A stretch of 6,733 nt of DNA from Aquificaceae bacterium. Lineage in GTDB: Bacteria > Aquificota > Aquificia > Aquificales > Aquificaceae. Both the position numbers and the translations under genes were made by a program. Positions within the stretch are counted from its first letter, which is position 1, and each line of letters opens with the position of its first letter. The notes below the pieces were generated by a model, which was not told the DNA's origin, did not search any database, and worked only from the letters and a program-made list of their open reading frames with translations. The stretch is from assembly GCA_027014185.1 (NCBI GenBank), contig JALWEK010000210.1, positions 1 to 6,733 of the forward strand, written 5' to 3'. Below, piece by piece: positions 1 to 6,572 of the stretch.

Positions 1-1
1 G

Positions 2-616
2 ATAATCCCCTCGACCGTGGAGGACGTTCACCTCGTCTCCATTTTCTCCGACGTAGAGGTGGTTCAGGGCGAGGCGGAGATAACCGAGTACGGCAAGAAG
101 AAAGGAGCGAAGGTAGAGGATATATGGATAGAACCTAGGGAGGCCAAGGCCCCCATAGAGGCTATAGCCGCCATAGAGACCGCCGACATGATCCTCTTCG
201 GTCCGGGTAGCCTGTTCAGGAGCATAATACCGAATATGCTCATAGAAGATATAAGGGAAGCTGTGAAGAGATCTAAAGCCCTGAAGGTTTATATAGTGAA
301 CGCCATGACCCAGCCTGGAGAGACGGATAACTTTACGGCGCACGACCACCTGGATACATTCCTGAGGTTCTCCGGTCTGGAGAGGGTAGATGCGGTAGTG
401 GTGAACACCAAGATGCCACCCAACGACATACTGAGAAGGTACATCTCCGAAGGCCAGGAGCCTGTCGTTCCCGACGTTGGCAGGATATCCAAGAGGGGCA
501 TAAACGTTTATGCGGAGGACCTGATCGGCGAGCAGGACAGCTTCGTGAGGCACGATCCCGACAGGCTCACCAACCTCATCCTCAGAATAGGTAATGAGAT
601 ACTTTCTGGAGTTTGA
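2..616 (+). CDS. yvcK: YvcK/CofD-like protein (UPF0052), 5'-truncated
   Basis: This is the C-terminal 204 residues of a YvcK-family protein; the reading frame is open to the left edge, so the real start lies outside the window. The early segment [14 protein letters not shown] matches the family's segment before the UDP-sugar-binding half. The two strongest family signatures follow: [12 protein letters not shown] (nt 200-235) and [12 protein letters not shown] (nt 299-334). YvcK proteins bind UDP-sugars and, in Bacillus, are needed for growth on gluconeogenic carbon sources and for normal cell-wall synthesis; they resemble the CofD transferase but are not known to make F420. The GTG at nt 17 lies inside the conserved domain and is not a credible start. 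The gene runs 23 nt into nadB, so the two are probably co-transcribed. A true CofD is less likely given the MTQPGET signature. The cellular role in this organism is not shown by the sequence. Confidence 0.88.
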   Translation: MIPSTVEDVHLVSIFSDVEVVQGEAEITEYGKKKGAKVEDIWIEPREAKAPIEAIAAIETADMILFGPGSLFRSIIPNMLIEDIREAVKRSKALKVYIVNAMTQPGETDNFTAHDHLDTFLRFSGLERVDAVVVNTKMPPNDILRRYISEGQEPVVPDVGRISKRGINVYAEDLIGEQDSFVRHDPDRLTNLILRIGNEILSGV

Positions 617-2123
617 TACATCGAAGCTGCCCGAAGAGGAAGCCCAGGTTCTTGTCTGCGGGAGCGGTATAGCCGGACTCACCTCCACCATAGTTCTGAA
701 GGAGCTAGGTCTATCTCCAATTCTGCTCACGAGAGGCATAGGGAACACCTACTACTCCCAGGGAGGTATAGCTGGAGCGGTCCACCCCCAGGACAGTCCT
801 TACGTTCATCTCCTGGATACCTTGAGGGCAGGCAGGTACCTCAACGACGAGAAGGCTACCTACATAATGGTAAGCGACGGGGTTATGAGGATAACCGATC
901 TCGAGAGGTGGGGTGTGGAGTTCGACAGGGAGAACGGGTTTTACTCAACCACCACCGAAGGTGGTCATTCCTATCCTAGGGTCCTGAAGGTAAAGGATTA
1001 CACAGGCAGGGAGATATACACTAAGTTGCTCGATAGGGTGAAGGATCTGAAGATACCTATAATTAGCGGGGAGCTCCAGGAGATACTCGGGGAGGATTCG
1101 GTGGCGGGCGTCCTGTACTGGGACGGATCTTCACTTAAGGTGATAAGGACATCCGCCCTGGTGCTCGCTACCGGTGGAGCCGCCTCCATGTTCAGACACA
1201 CATCAAATCCTTCCAAGGTAAGGGGAGATGGTATAGGTGTAGCCTTCAGGGCGGGCGTGAGCATAAAGAACCCGGAGTTCGTTCAGTTCCATCCTACCGT
1301 CCTTAAAGGCACAAACCTTCTCATATCCGAGGCTGTAAGGGGCGAAGGGGCAATATTGGTAAACTCGAAGGGGGAGAGGTTTGTGGACGAGCTGCAGCCC
1401 CGTGACGTGGTTGCGAGGGCAATATTCAACATGCTCAGAAGTGGGGAGGAGGTCTTCCTTGACTTCAGACCGGTTGCAGAGAGAGGGATCAGACTCGAGG
1501 ATAGGTTCCCTACCATAGTGAGCTTTCTAAAGGAGAGAGGTATAAACCCTTACAGGGAGCCCGTCCCCGTCGTTCCGGCGGCCCACTACTACATAGGAGG
1601 ACTCGAGGTAGATACCTTCGGCAGAACTTCCTTTACAGGGCTTTACGCCGTAGGAGAGTGTTCCTGCACAGGTGTTCACGGGGCGAACAGGCTCGCCTCC
1701 AACTCTCTGCTCGAAGGGGTTGTATTCGGTTACAGGGCCGCCTATAGAGTTTACCTGGACATCAAGTACCTAAAACTTTCCAGGGCTAGGTTCAGGAACT
1801 CTAAAAAAGGTATGTCCAAACCGGACTTCGACTTTAAAGAGCTCAGAAACCTCATGTGGGAGATGGTAGGGCTCGAGAGGGAAGGTTCCCAGCTTCACAA
1901 GGCGAGGCACAGAGTGGAGAGCTGGATAAGGAGGTGTACAGCCTGTGAACCCACGCGGGAGAATAGACAGCTCTTCGATATACTCCTCGTTGCCTTGGCT
2001 ACCGTTGAGGGAGCTCTGTCGAGGAAGGAGAGCAGGGGGGTCCACTACAGGTCCGACTATCCCCATGAGAGGGAGATATTCAGGAGGGACACTCTCATAT
2101 CGCCCGAGATACTGAATTCCTGA
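594..2123 (+). CDS. nadB: L-aspartate oxidase
   Basis: This FAD enzyme oxidises L-aspartate to iminoaspartate, the first step of de novo NAD synthesis; NadA (not in the window) then makes quinolinate. The 509 residues fit the family. Seen in order: the FAD dinucleotide motif GSGIAG (23-28), SQGGIAGAV (55-63), [16 protein letters not shown] (125-140), ATGG (192-195), EFVQFHPT (228-235), SEAVRGEGA (245-253), HYYIGGL (331-337) and [22 protein letters not shown] (354-375), then the helical C-terminal domain. These cover the substrate-binding and FAD regions of the aspartate oxidase/fumarate reductase flavoprotein group, and none looks damaged. SNSLLEG and the absence of a flavocytochrome partner favour NadB over succinate dehydrogenase. 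The ATG at 594 overlaps the upstream gene by 23 nt and has only a weak Shine-Dalgarno sequence. It is kept because residues 1-12 look like the usual NadB N-terminus and no later ATG precedes the FAD motif. Family members can use O2 or fumarate as acceptor. Confidence 0.96.
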   Translation: MRYFLEFDTSKLPEEEAQVLVCGSGIAGLTSTIVLKELGLSPILLTRGIGNTYYSQGGIAGAVHPQDSPYVHLLDTLRAGRYLNDEKATYIMVSDGVMRITDLERWGVEFDRENGFYSTTTEGGHSYPRVLKVKDYTGREIYTKLLDRVKDLKIPIISGELQEILGEDSVAGVLYWDGSSLKVIRTSALVLATGGAASMFRHTSNPSKVRGDGIGVAFRAGVSIKNPEFVQFHPTVLKGTNLLISEAVRGEGAILVNSKGERFVDELQPRDVVARAIFNMLRSGEEVFLDFRPVAERGIRLEDRFPTIVSFLKERGINPYREPVPVVPAAHYYIGGLEVDTFGRTSFTGLYAVGECSCTGVHGANRLASNSLLEGVVFGYRAAYRVYLDIKYLKLSRARFRNSKKGMSKPDFDFKELRNLMWEMVGLEREGSQLHKARHRVESWIRRCTACEPTRENRQLFDILLVALATVEGALSRKESRGVHYRSDYPHEREIFRRDTLISPEILNS

Positions 2124-2133
2124 CGAGTATCAT

Positions 2134-2169
2134 ATTGACAAATCTTATTAAGTGAGAACATTTTTCAAT
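2134..2169. promoter_or_regulatory. AT-rich inverted repeats upstream of the peroxiredoxin gene (candidate operator)
   Basis: Two arms of ten bases, ATTGACAAAT (2134-2143) and ATTTTTCAAT (2160-2169), are complementary at nine positions and are separated by 16 bp, about two and a half helical turns between arm centres. The spacer holds a smaller palindrome, CTTATTAAG (2144-2152). A second imperfect palindrome of the form TGAnAAnnnTTnTCA lies at 2153-2167. The sites lie between nadB and the peroxiredoxin and overlap the best promoter hexamer, which is the layout of a repressor or activator site. A peroxide- or redox-responsive regulator is a natural guess, but none of the repeats clearly matches a known Fur/PerR, OxyR or FNR consensus. 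A weak hairpin terminator for nadB is the alternative; the low G+C of the arms argues against it. Confidence 0.4.
2135..2163 (+). promoter_or_regulatory. Possible sigma-70-type promoter for the peroxiredoxin-reductase pair
   Basis: A perfect TTGACA stands at 2135-2140. At 17 bp spacing the -10 position falls on ACATTT (2158-2163), a poor match to TATAAT, so only the -35 half is convincing. The placement fits: it lies in the only real gap in the plus-strand gene series, about 50 nt before the peroxiredoxin start, in a segment clearly richer in A and T than the flanking genes. The hexamer overlaps the left arm of the inverted repeat described here, so a bound regulator could block or assist polymerase. 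Read-through from nadB is also possible. Confidence 0.35.
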
Positions 2170-2192
2170 AAACCCGAAAGGAGGTTAGAGAT

Positions 2193-2789
2193 ATGGAGAA
2201 GGTTAAGGTAGGTCAGAGGGTGCCGAACTTCGAGCTGGAGATCTACGACCCGAAGACAAGATCTTTCGGGAAGATATCCCTTGAGGACATGATCAGGGAG
2301 AGGAAGTGGCTGGTGCTCTTCTTCTATCCGGCTGACTTTACCTTCGTATGTCCGACGGAGCTTGCAGATCTGGCGGAGCACTACGACGAGCTTGCCGAGA
2401 TGGGAGTGGAGGTGGTTTCAGTCTCCACCGACACGAAGTACGTTCACCTTGCCTGGCAGCAGTCGGAAAAACTCTTGGAGAACGTCAGGTTCCCCATGGG
2501 TGCGGATCCAACCGGTAAGGTTTCAAAGATGTTCGACGTGTATGACGAGGATACAGGGCTTGCCTTAAGGGGTACCTTTATAATCAATCCGGATGGAATT
2601 CTCGTCGGAGCTGAGATAAACTACTACAACGTGGGAAGGAACGCCGAAGAGCTCGTGAGGAAGATGAAGGCGAACCTCTACCTCATGAGCCATCCCGACG
2701 AGGCCTGCCCGGCCAAGTGGGAGCCGGGAAGGAAGACCTTGAAACCCTCGGAGGAGATAGTTGGTAAGGTTTACGAGGCTCTGGAGTAA
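2193..2789 (+). CDS. Typical 2-Cys peroxiredoxin (AhpC/Prx1 type)
   Basis: This cytosolic thiol peroxidase reduces H2O2, organic peroxides and possibly peroxynitrite. The 198 residues are the usual length of the AhpC/Prx1 group. The active-site segment FYPADFTFVCPTE (44-56) carries the peroxidatic Cys53 with Thr50, and the conserved Arg127 lies in LRGTFIINP (125-133). The resolving Cys172 is in EACPAKWEPGRK (170-181), so two subunits should form an intersubunit disulfide in the head-to-tail dimer, often assembled into a decamer. The C-terminal tail after the resolving Cys is short. The ATG at 2193 is supported by AAAGGAGGT at 2177-2185, eight bases upstream after the GGAGG core. The next gene, 30 nt downstream, is a thioredoxin-reductase-like flavoprotein and probably supplies reducing power, directly or through a thioredoxin or protein disulfide oxidoreductase encoded elsewhere. 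The symbol is left open because ahpC and prx are both used for this group. Confidence 0.95.
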   Translation: MEKVKVGQRVPNFELEIYDPKTRSFGKISLEDMIRERKWLVLFFYPADFTFVCPTELADLAEHYDELAEMGVEVVSVSTDTKYVHLAWQQSEKLLENVRFPMGADPTGKVSKMFDVYDEDTGLALRGTFIINPDGILVGAEINYYNVGRNAEELVRKMKANLYLMSHPDEACPAKWEPGRKTLKPSEEIVGKVYEALE

Positions 2790-2819
2790 GCTCACAGGGA
2801 AGCTTTCGGAGGTAAGAAG

Positions 2820-3797
2820 ATGGGCGTAGGATTCGGTCTGAACTACCAGCCTGAGGAGATCTACGACGTGATAATCATAGGGGCAGGGCCCGCCGGGTCC
2901 ACCGCCGCCATATATACGGCTAGGGCCGGATTGAAAACCCTCGTTCTCTACAGAGCCGAAGCCGACGGAGCCCTAGGGGTGACCCAGCAGATAGAGAACT
3001 ACCCCGGTGTTCCCGGGCCGGTTTCCGGATACGACCTTCTGAAGATAATGAGGGAGCAGGCGAAGAGCTTCGGGGCCCAGTTCGTGAGGGGCAAGGTGAT
3101 AGCTACGGACTTCTCGGACGAGGTAAAGAAGGTCTTTACCATAGACGGAAGGGAGTTCAGGGGAAAAGCGGTCATAGTGGCCTCCGGGGCCATGGAGAGA
3201 GCTAACAAGTTCAAGGGTGAAGAAGAGTTCCTCGGTAGAGGGGTTTCGTACTGCGGTGTGTGCGATGCGGCCTTCTTCAAGGACCAGCCAGTTGCCGTGA
3301 TAGGCGAGGACGACTACGGTATAGAGGAGGCCGAGTTTATAGCGAGGTTTGCCAGCAAGGTCTATTTCGTGGTTCCGGGAAGCAAGATAAAGGCCCCCCA
3401 AGAGGTTCTAGAGGAGTTCGAGAGCCTGGAGAACGTTGAGGTTCTTCTGAGGCACAGGGTCTTGGAGATAGTGGGAGATCAGCTCGTGAAAGGTCTAAAG
3501 CTCAAAGACGTTGCAAACCAGGAGGAGAAGCTCCTTGAGGTGAACGGTGTGTTTATATTCCTGGGAGGAACGAAGCCCTCTGTGGACTTCCTCATGGGTC
3601 AGGTGGAGATGACGGAGGGAAACTGCATAGTGGTGAACGAGGAGATGATGACCTCGGTTCCCGGAGTTTTTGCCGCCGGAGATGTGCTTTGCACCAATAT
3701 CAAACAGGCGGTGATAGCCGCGGCGGACGGCTGCAAGGCCGCCCTAGCGGTGGACAAGTTTATAAACAAGAAGGCTAAGATAACCTCCCAGTGGTAG
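2820..3797 (+). CDS. trxB: Thioredoxin-reductase-like flavoprotein with degenerate NADPH site
   Basis: This is a low-molecular-weight thioredoxin reductase homologue of 325 residues. FAD-binding parts are clear: GAGPAG (21-26), IENYPG (58-63) and TSVPGVFAAGDV (278-289), followed by KQAVIAAADGC (295-305). The redox disulfide is present as CGVC (145-148) instead of the usual CATC. The NADPH domain is odd. Where the family has GGGDSAxEEA, this protein has GEDDYGIEEA (162-171). The HRRDxxR segment that holds the 2'-phosphate is replaced by VVPGSKIKAP (184-193), with no paired arginines. Similar losses mark the NADPH-independent reductases fed by ferredoxin (FFTR, DFTR). An extra N-terminal stretch of about 14 residues precedes the first strand. 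The start has GGAGG seven bases upstream. It sits 30 nt after the peroxiredoxin, so it probably reduces that enzyme through a carrier. The fold and CxxC are certain; the electron donor is inference. A standard NADPH enzyme or another disulfide oxidoreductase remains possible. Confidence 0.85.
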   Translation: MGVGFGLNYQPEEIYDVIIIGAGPAGSTAAIYTARAGLKTLVLYRAEADGALGVTQQIENYPGVPGPVSGYDLLKIMREQAKSFGAQFVRGKVIATDFSDEVKKVFTIDGREFRGKAVIVASGAMERANKFKGEEEFLGRGVSYCGVCDAAFFKDQPVAVIGEDDYGIEEAEFIARFASKVYFVVPGSKIKAPQEVLEEFESLENVEVLLRHRVLEIVGDQLVKGLKLKDVANQEEKLLEVNGVFIFLGGTKPSVDFLMGQVEMTEGNCIVVNEEMMTSVPGVFAAGDVLCTNIKQAVIAAADGCKAALAVDKFINKKAKITSQW

Positions 3798-4520
3798 TTA
3801 TACCTTGGCCACCTCCTGTGGCTTGGGTAGCCATACCTCCATTCCCTGGTCCCGCGCCCACTCCTGGGCTACTTCGTAGGCAGCCTTCGCGGTGTTTATG
3901 TTTTTCTCTATCAACTCAAGTTTCTTCTTGAACTTCCTCTCTATAGCCGAGTCCAGGGACATCGTTCCACCAGAAGCTACGAACTTCTTCAGGAACCTCG
4001 CCTTTATACCTTCCTCTATCGAGTCCATACCCACGATCTGCGTGGCTCCGAAGAAGGCTCCCAGCATCGCCATGTTGGTGGCTAGCTCGGTTCCCGCTAT
4101 CTCCATGGCAAACTTGGTGGCTGGGAAGTTGAAGACCTTGACATTGAGAGACTCCAGATACTCGTGGTCCCTGTCGGTCAGGAGGTCTTCCTCTGTGTTG
4201 ATGATAATAAGGCCGTTCTTCTTTATCCCCGAGTAAAAGGGCATCGTGTAGGACTTGCCCATCGTGATCACCTGGGAGTGGAAGACCATTATCACGTCCG
4301 GGTAAACCACCTCTCCTCTGTCGTAGATAGGATCTATCCCGATCCTCACGTAGCTTTCCGCGGGCGCCATCCTCTTCTCCGCTCCGAAGAAGGGGTTCGA
4401 AACCGCGTAGTATCCTGCATGATCCGCAGCTGTGGCCATTATGTGGGCGGCAGTAACCGCACCCTGCCCGCCTATTGCAGGCATCCTGACGTTTATCCTT
4501 CTCCTCTTAGGCTGGCTCAT
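3798..4520 (-). CDS. porG: 2-oxoacid:ferredoxin oxidoreductase, gamma subunit
   Basis: This 240-residue protein is the separate gamma subunit (POR gamma fold) of a multi-subunit pyruvate- or 2-oxoacid:ferredoxin oxidoreductase, the domain thought to take part in CoA binding and turnover. Family marks are the glycine-rich loop IGGQGAVTAA (16-25), FGAEKRMAPAESYVRI (45-60, matching the family's FG-ER-GAPV-A-VRI block), PD at 74-75 and ELATNMAMLGAF (145-156). A lysine-rich helix (about 193-212) and a tail to residue 240 follow the domain. The ATG overlaps the beta stop by four bases (ATGA), with GGAGG seven bases upstream inside the beta gene, so translation is probably coupled. Its stop codon directly abuts that of the convergent flavoprotein gene, leaving no room for a separate terminator. 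The symbol is a family-level label; whether the substrate is pyruvate, 2-oxoglutarate or another oxoacid cannot be read from this subunit. Confidence 0.9.
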   Translation of the reverse strand: MSQPKRRRINVRMPAIGGQGAVTAAHIMATAADHAGYYAVSNPFFGAEKRMAPAESYVRIGIDPIYDRGEVVYPDVIMVFHSQVITMGKSYTMPFYSGIKKNGLIIINTEEDLLTDRDHEYLESLNVKVFNFPATKFAMEIAGTELATNMAMLGAFFGATQIVGMDSIEEGIKARFLKKFVASGGTMSLDSAIERKFKKKLELIEKNINTAKAAYEVAQEWARDQGMEVWLPKPQEVAKV

Positions 4521-5377
4521 AGCAGACCCTCCTCTTTCTTCCTCTGTATGACCTCTTTCGCCTCGTCGGTCATGTATTCGAAGAACTTGAATCTCTCCTT
4601 GTCGGTCCTCCTCATCTCCTCAAGGCCGTCGTCGGAGTTGAGACCTATCTCTAGGATGCAGGGTGTGTAGAGGTGTATGTAGGTGGGTCCCACTTCTCTG
4701 GCAACGTATATGGCCTGCTTGATAACTTTCTCAACCTTCTTGGGTGAGGAAACGGTCATCCTGACCACGTAGTGGCATCCCGAGTCTATAGCGATCTGCC
4801 ACATGGGGACCTTGTCCCACTGCTTGCCCTTGGGGGCCATCTTAAAGACGTGTCCTTTCACGGTCATCCCGCTCTCCTGGCCTCCCGTGTTGGCATAGAC
4901 CTCGTTGTCGAAGCATATTGTCGTGATCTTCTCCTGTCTGAAGAAGGACTGGAGGGTCATGTCGAGACCTATATCGACGGTAGCACCGTCTCCGGCAAGG
5001 ACCACAACGTCCTTAACCTTGTCGGGAAACCTCCACTCGAGAACCCTCTTTATTCCCGACGCTACCGCGTTCTGGTTTCCGAATAGGGAGTGGACCGTGT
5101 GGAGGGCTATGTGGGGGAAGACGAGGGATGTGCAGCCCGTGGAGTTTACAATTATCGTGTCCTCAGGGTTTGGTAGTGAGGCGAGTATGTATCTGAAGGC
5201 CGCTGACTCTGGGCATCCCGCGCAGAGGGAGTGCTCCTCTATGAGCTCCTTGGCGTAGGGGAGATCCATAACTCCCCTCTTGGGGTTGCCCCAGGTGGCC
5301 TTCTCCTCGAGGTCTATGACCTCGGGGGGCATGAACTCTTTAAGGTCCTCGTTTATCTTGAAGATCTTATACGACAT
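4517..5377 (-). CDS. porB: 2-oxoacid:ferredoxin oxidoreductase, beta subunit (ThDP-binding)
   Basis: This 286-residue subunit carries thiamine diphosphate and the proximal [4Fe-4S] cluster. The cluster ligands are visible as CAGC (Cys52, Cys55), Cys82 in STGCTS and Cys240 in YTPC. The ThDP/Mg site is GDGATVDIGLDM (129-140), closed by DNEVYANTGGQ (157-167), the usual GDG-to-N motif. Family members often begin close to the first CxxC; here about 50 residues precede it, including a charged stretch and GNPKRGVMDLPYAKEL. The ATG is supported by AAGGAGGT ending within ten bases upstream, and the gene overlaps the alpha end by 11 nt and the gamma start by 4 nt. With alpha it forms the active site that oxidatively decarboxylates a 2-oxoacid with CoA, or runs the reductive carboxylation used in the reductive TCA cycle. 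Direction and substrate depend on the organism. The separate alpha, beta and gamma genes argue against the two-subunit Kor type. Confidence 0.94.
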   Translation of the reverse strand: MSYKIFKINEDLKEFMPPEVIDLEEKATWGNPKRGVMDLPYAKELIEEHSLCAGCPESAAFRYILASLPNPEDTIIVNSTGCTSLVFPHIALHTVHSLFGNQNAVASGIKRVLEWRFPDKVKDVVVLAGDGATVDIGLDMTLQSFFRQEKITTICFDNEVYANTGGQESGMTVKGHVFKMAPKGKQWDKVPMWQIAIDSGCHYVVRMTVSSPKKVEKVIKQAIYVAREVGPTYIHLYTPCILEIGLNSDDGLEEMRRTDKERFKFFEYMTDEAKEVIQRKKEEGLL

Positions 5378-6572
5378 GCTTCACCTCCTTTCCAAGGAAT
5401 TGGAGAATTTCCTTGACTATGAACTCGGGAGGCATAGTCATTCCGCCCGCAACCCTCGGGGAACCTATAACGGGGACGTCCAGGTTCCCGTAGAGGGCAC
5501 GTCTTACCTCCCTCTCGAGCCATCCTATAACGTTGAACTCGGGAACGAAAACGTATTTGGCACCTCTGAGAGCCTCTATCAGCTCCTGAGTTGGGAAGGG
5601 CCTTATGGTCTTGAGCCTGACAACCCTAGCCTTGACCCCCTCCTCGTGGAGGAGCATGAGGGTTGCCTCTTTGGCCTGAGCCGCAGCTGTTCCGGAAGCG
5701 ACGAAGACGATCTCAGCCTCGGGGTCTCCGAACTCCTCTATCAGGCCTCTCAGGTAATGCTTAGCGTAAGGCCTGGACCTCTCTATGGCAGCCCTTACCT
5801 CGAACTGCCAGCTTGTGTGGGCTGCATAGGATATGTAGTTGGACTTCATAACGTAGGGGTCCCTGAGGAACCTACCTGGAGCCATCTCCATGTCGAGGGG
5901 AACCATTGGAGATTTATAGGGGTTGTATGGAGGCAGGGCTATATCGTCTGGAGGGAGCATAACGGCCTCCCTCGTGTGGGATATGAAGAAGCCATCTATT
6001 GCAGTTATCAAGGGGACGTGAACATCGGGCTGTTCCGCCACCACAAAGCCTGCAAGTATCATGTCAAAGAGTTCCTGAGCGTTCTCCGCGTGCCAGATCA
6101 TGCATCCTGTATCGAGGAGGAAGGACATCTCCAGGTTGTCGGGCTGTATGCTGAGGGGGGAGTTCACACCCCTTGCCATCAGGACGAGCTGTATGGGGAG
6201 CCTGGATCCTGCCCACATGGGGAAGTTTTCCATAGCCCTCAGGGTTCCGGGTCCCGAGGTTGTGGTGATGGATCTCGCACCGGCCATTGCACAGCCCGCT
6301 ATCTCGGACATGACTCCGAACTCTGACTCACCTCTGAAGTAAACGCCGACGTACCCTTCTACCCAGAGCTCCCCTATCAGATGCGCAGCTTCGGACTGGG
6401 GCGTTATGGGGTAAGAGACCGAGGCGTCCACGCTCGCCCTCTTGACAGCTTCTTTGACTACTTCAGATCCTGTCATGAACTGCTTCTCTCTGGGAGCTTC
6501 GAAGAGAAGGTAATCGGGAGAAACTACCCTCTGCCCTGCTCTATTGTATTGAACGTGCTCGGTCTTCTGCAT
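5367..6572 (-). CDS. porA: 2-oxoacid:ferredoxin oxidoreductase, alpha subunit
   Basis: This 401-residue subunit contains the ThDP pyrimidine-binding domain and the transketolase C-terminal-like domain. Numbering from the chosen ATG, it shows FMTGSEVVKEA (32-42), YPITPQSE (54-61, which shapes the substrate pocket), YFRGESEFGVMSEIAG (78-93, with the Glu region that contacts the ThDP pyrimidine) and TTSGPG (104-109). RLKTIRPFP (319-327) opens the last domain. About 31 residues precede the conserved core, a longer N-terminus than in simple four-subunit pyruvate oxidoreductases. An upstream GTG at 6575 would add one residue, but AAGGAGGT sits seven bases from the ATG after its GGAGG core and only four from the GTG, so the ATG at 6572 is preferred. 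Its first base is the last base of the preceding gene's stop codon. Separate A, B and G genes resemble the five-subunit Por and For enzymes of Hydrogenobacter; whether pyruvate or 2-oxoglutarate is the substrate is not decided here. Confidence 0.93.
   Translation of the reverse strand: MQKTEHVQYNRAGQRVVSPDYLLFEAPREKQFMTGSEVVKEAVKRASVDASVSYPITPQSEAAHLIGELWVEGYVGVYFRGESEFGVMSEIAGCAMAGARSITTTSGPGTLRAMENFPMWAGSRLPIQLVLMARGVNSPLSIQPDNLEMSFLLDTGCMIWHAENAQELFDMILAGFVVAEQPDVHVPLITAIDGFFISHTREAVMLPPDDIALPPYNPYKSPMVPLDMEMAPGRFLRDPYVMKSNYISYAAHTSWQFEVRAAIERSRPYAKHYLRGLIEEFGDPEAEIVFVASGTAAAQAKEATLMLLHEEGVKARVVRLKTIRPFPTQELIEALRGAKYVFVPEFNVIGWLEREVRRALYGNLDVPVIGSPRVAGGMTMPPEFIVKEILQFLGKEVKHVV

Noticed and set aside
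17..19. GTG at 17 as the start of a short YvcK-like protein
   Set aside because: The frame is open to the window edge and the residues before it continue the family's conserved segment, so the gene is cut by the window instead.
2973..3401. Minus-strand open frame (142 codons) inside the flavoprotein gene
   Set aside because: Shadow of a gene with intact FAD motifs; no recognisable domain.
3758..3767. Perfect ten-base palindrome GTTTATAAAC
   Set aside because: It lies within the codons for KFIN in the flavoprotein gene and is short enough to occur by chance; no T-tract or partner repeat.
3807..3823. Hairpin GCCAC-CTCCT-GTGGC after the flavoprotein stop as an intrinsic terminator
   Set aside because: Only five strong pairs and no run of T after the stem on either strand; also explained by gamma coding sequence.
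4164..4670. Plus-strand open frame (168 codons) across the beta/gamma junction
   Set aside because: Antisense to two well-supported subunit genes, low-complexity translation, no convincing start signal.
5280..6326. Long plus-strand open frame (348 codons) opposite the alpha subunit gene
   Set aside because: It lies fully antisense to a gene with clear family motifs and ribosome binding site; its translation has no recognisable domain and is explained by the codon bias of the real gene.
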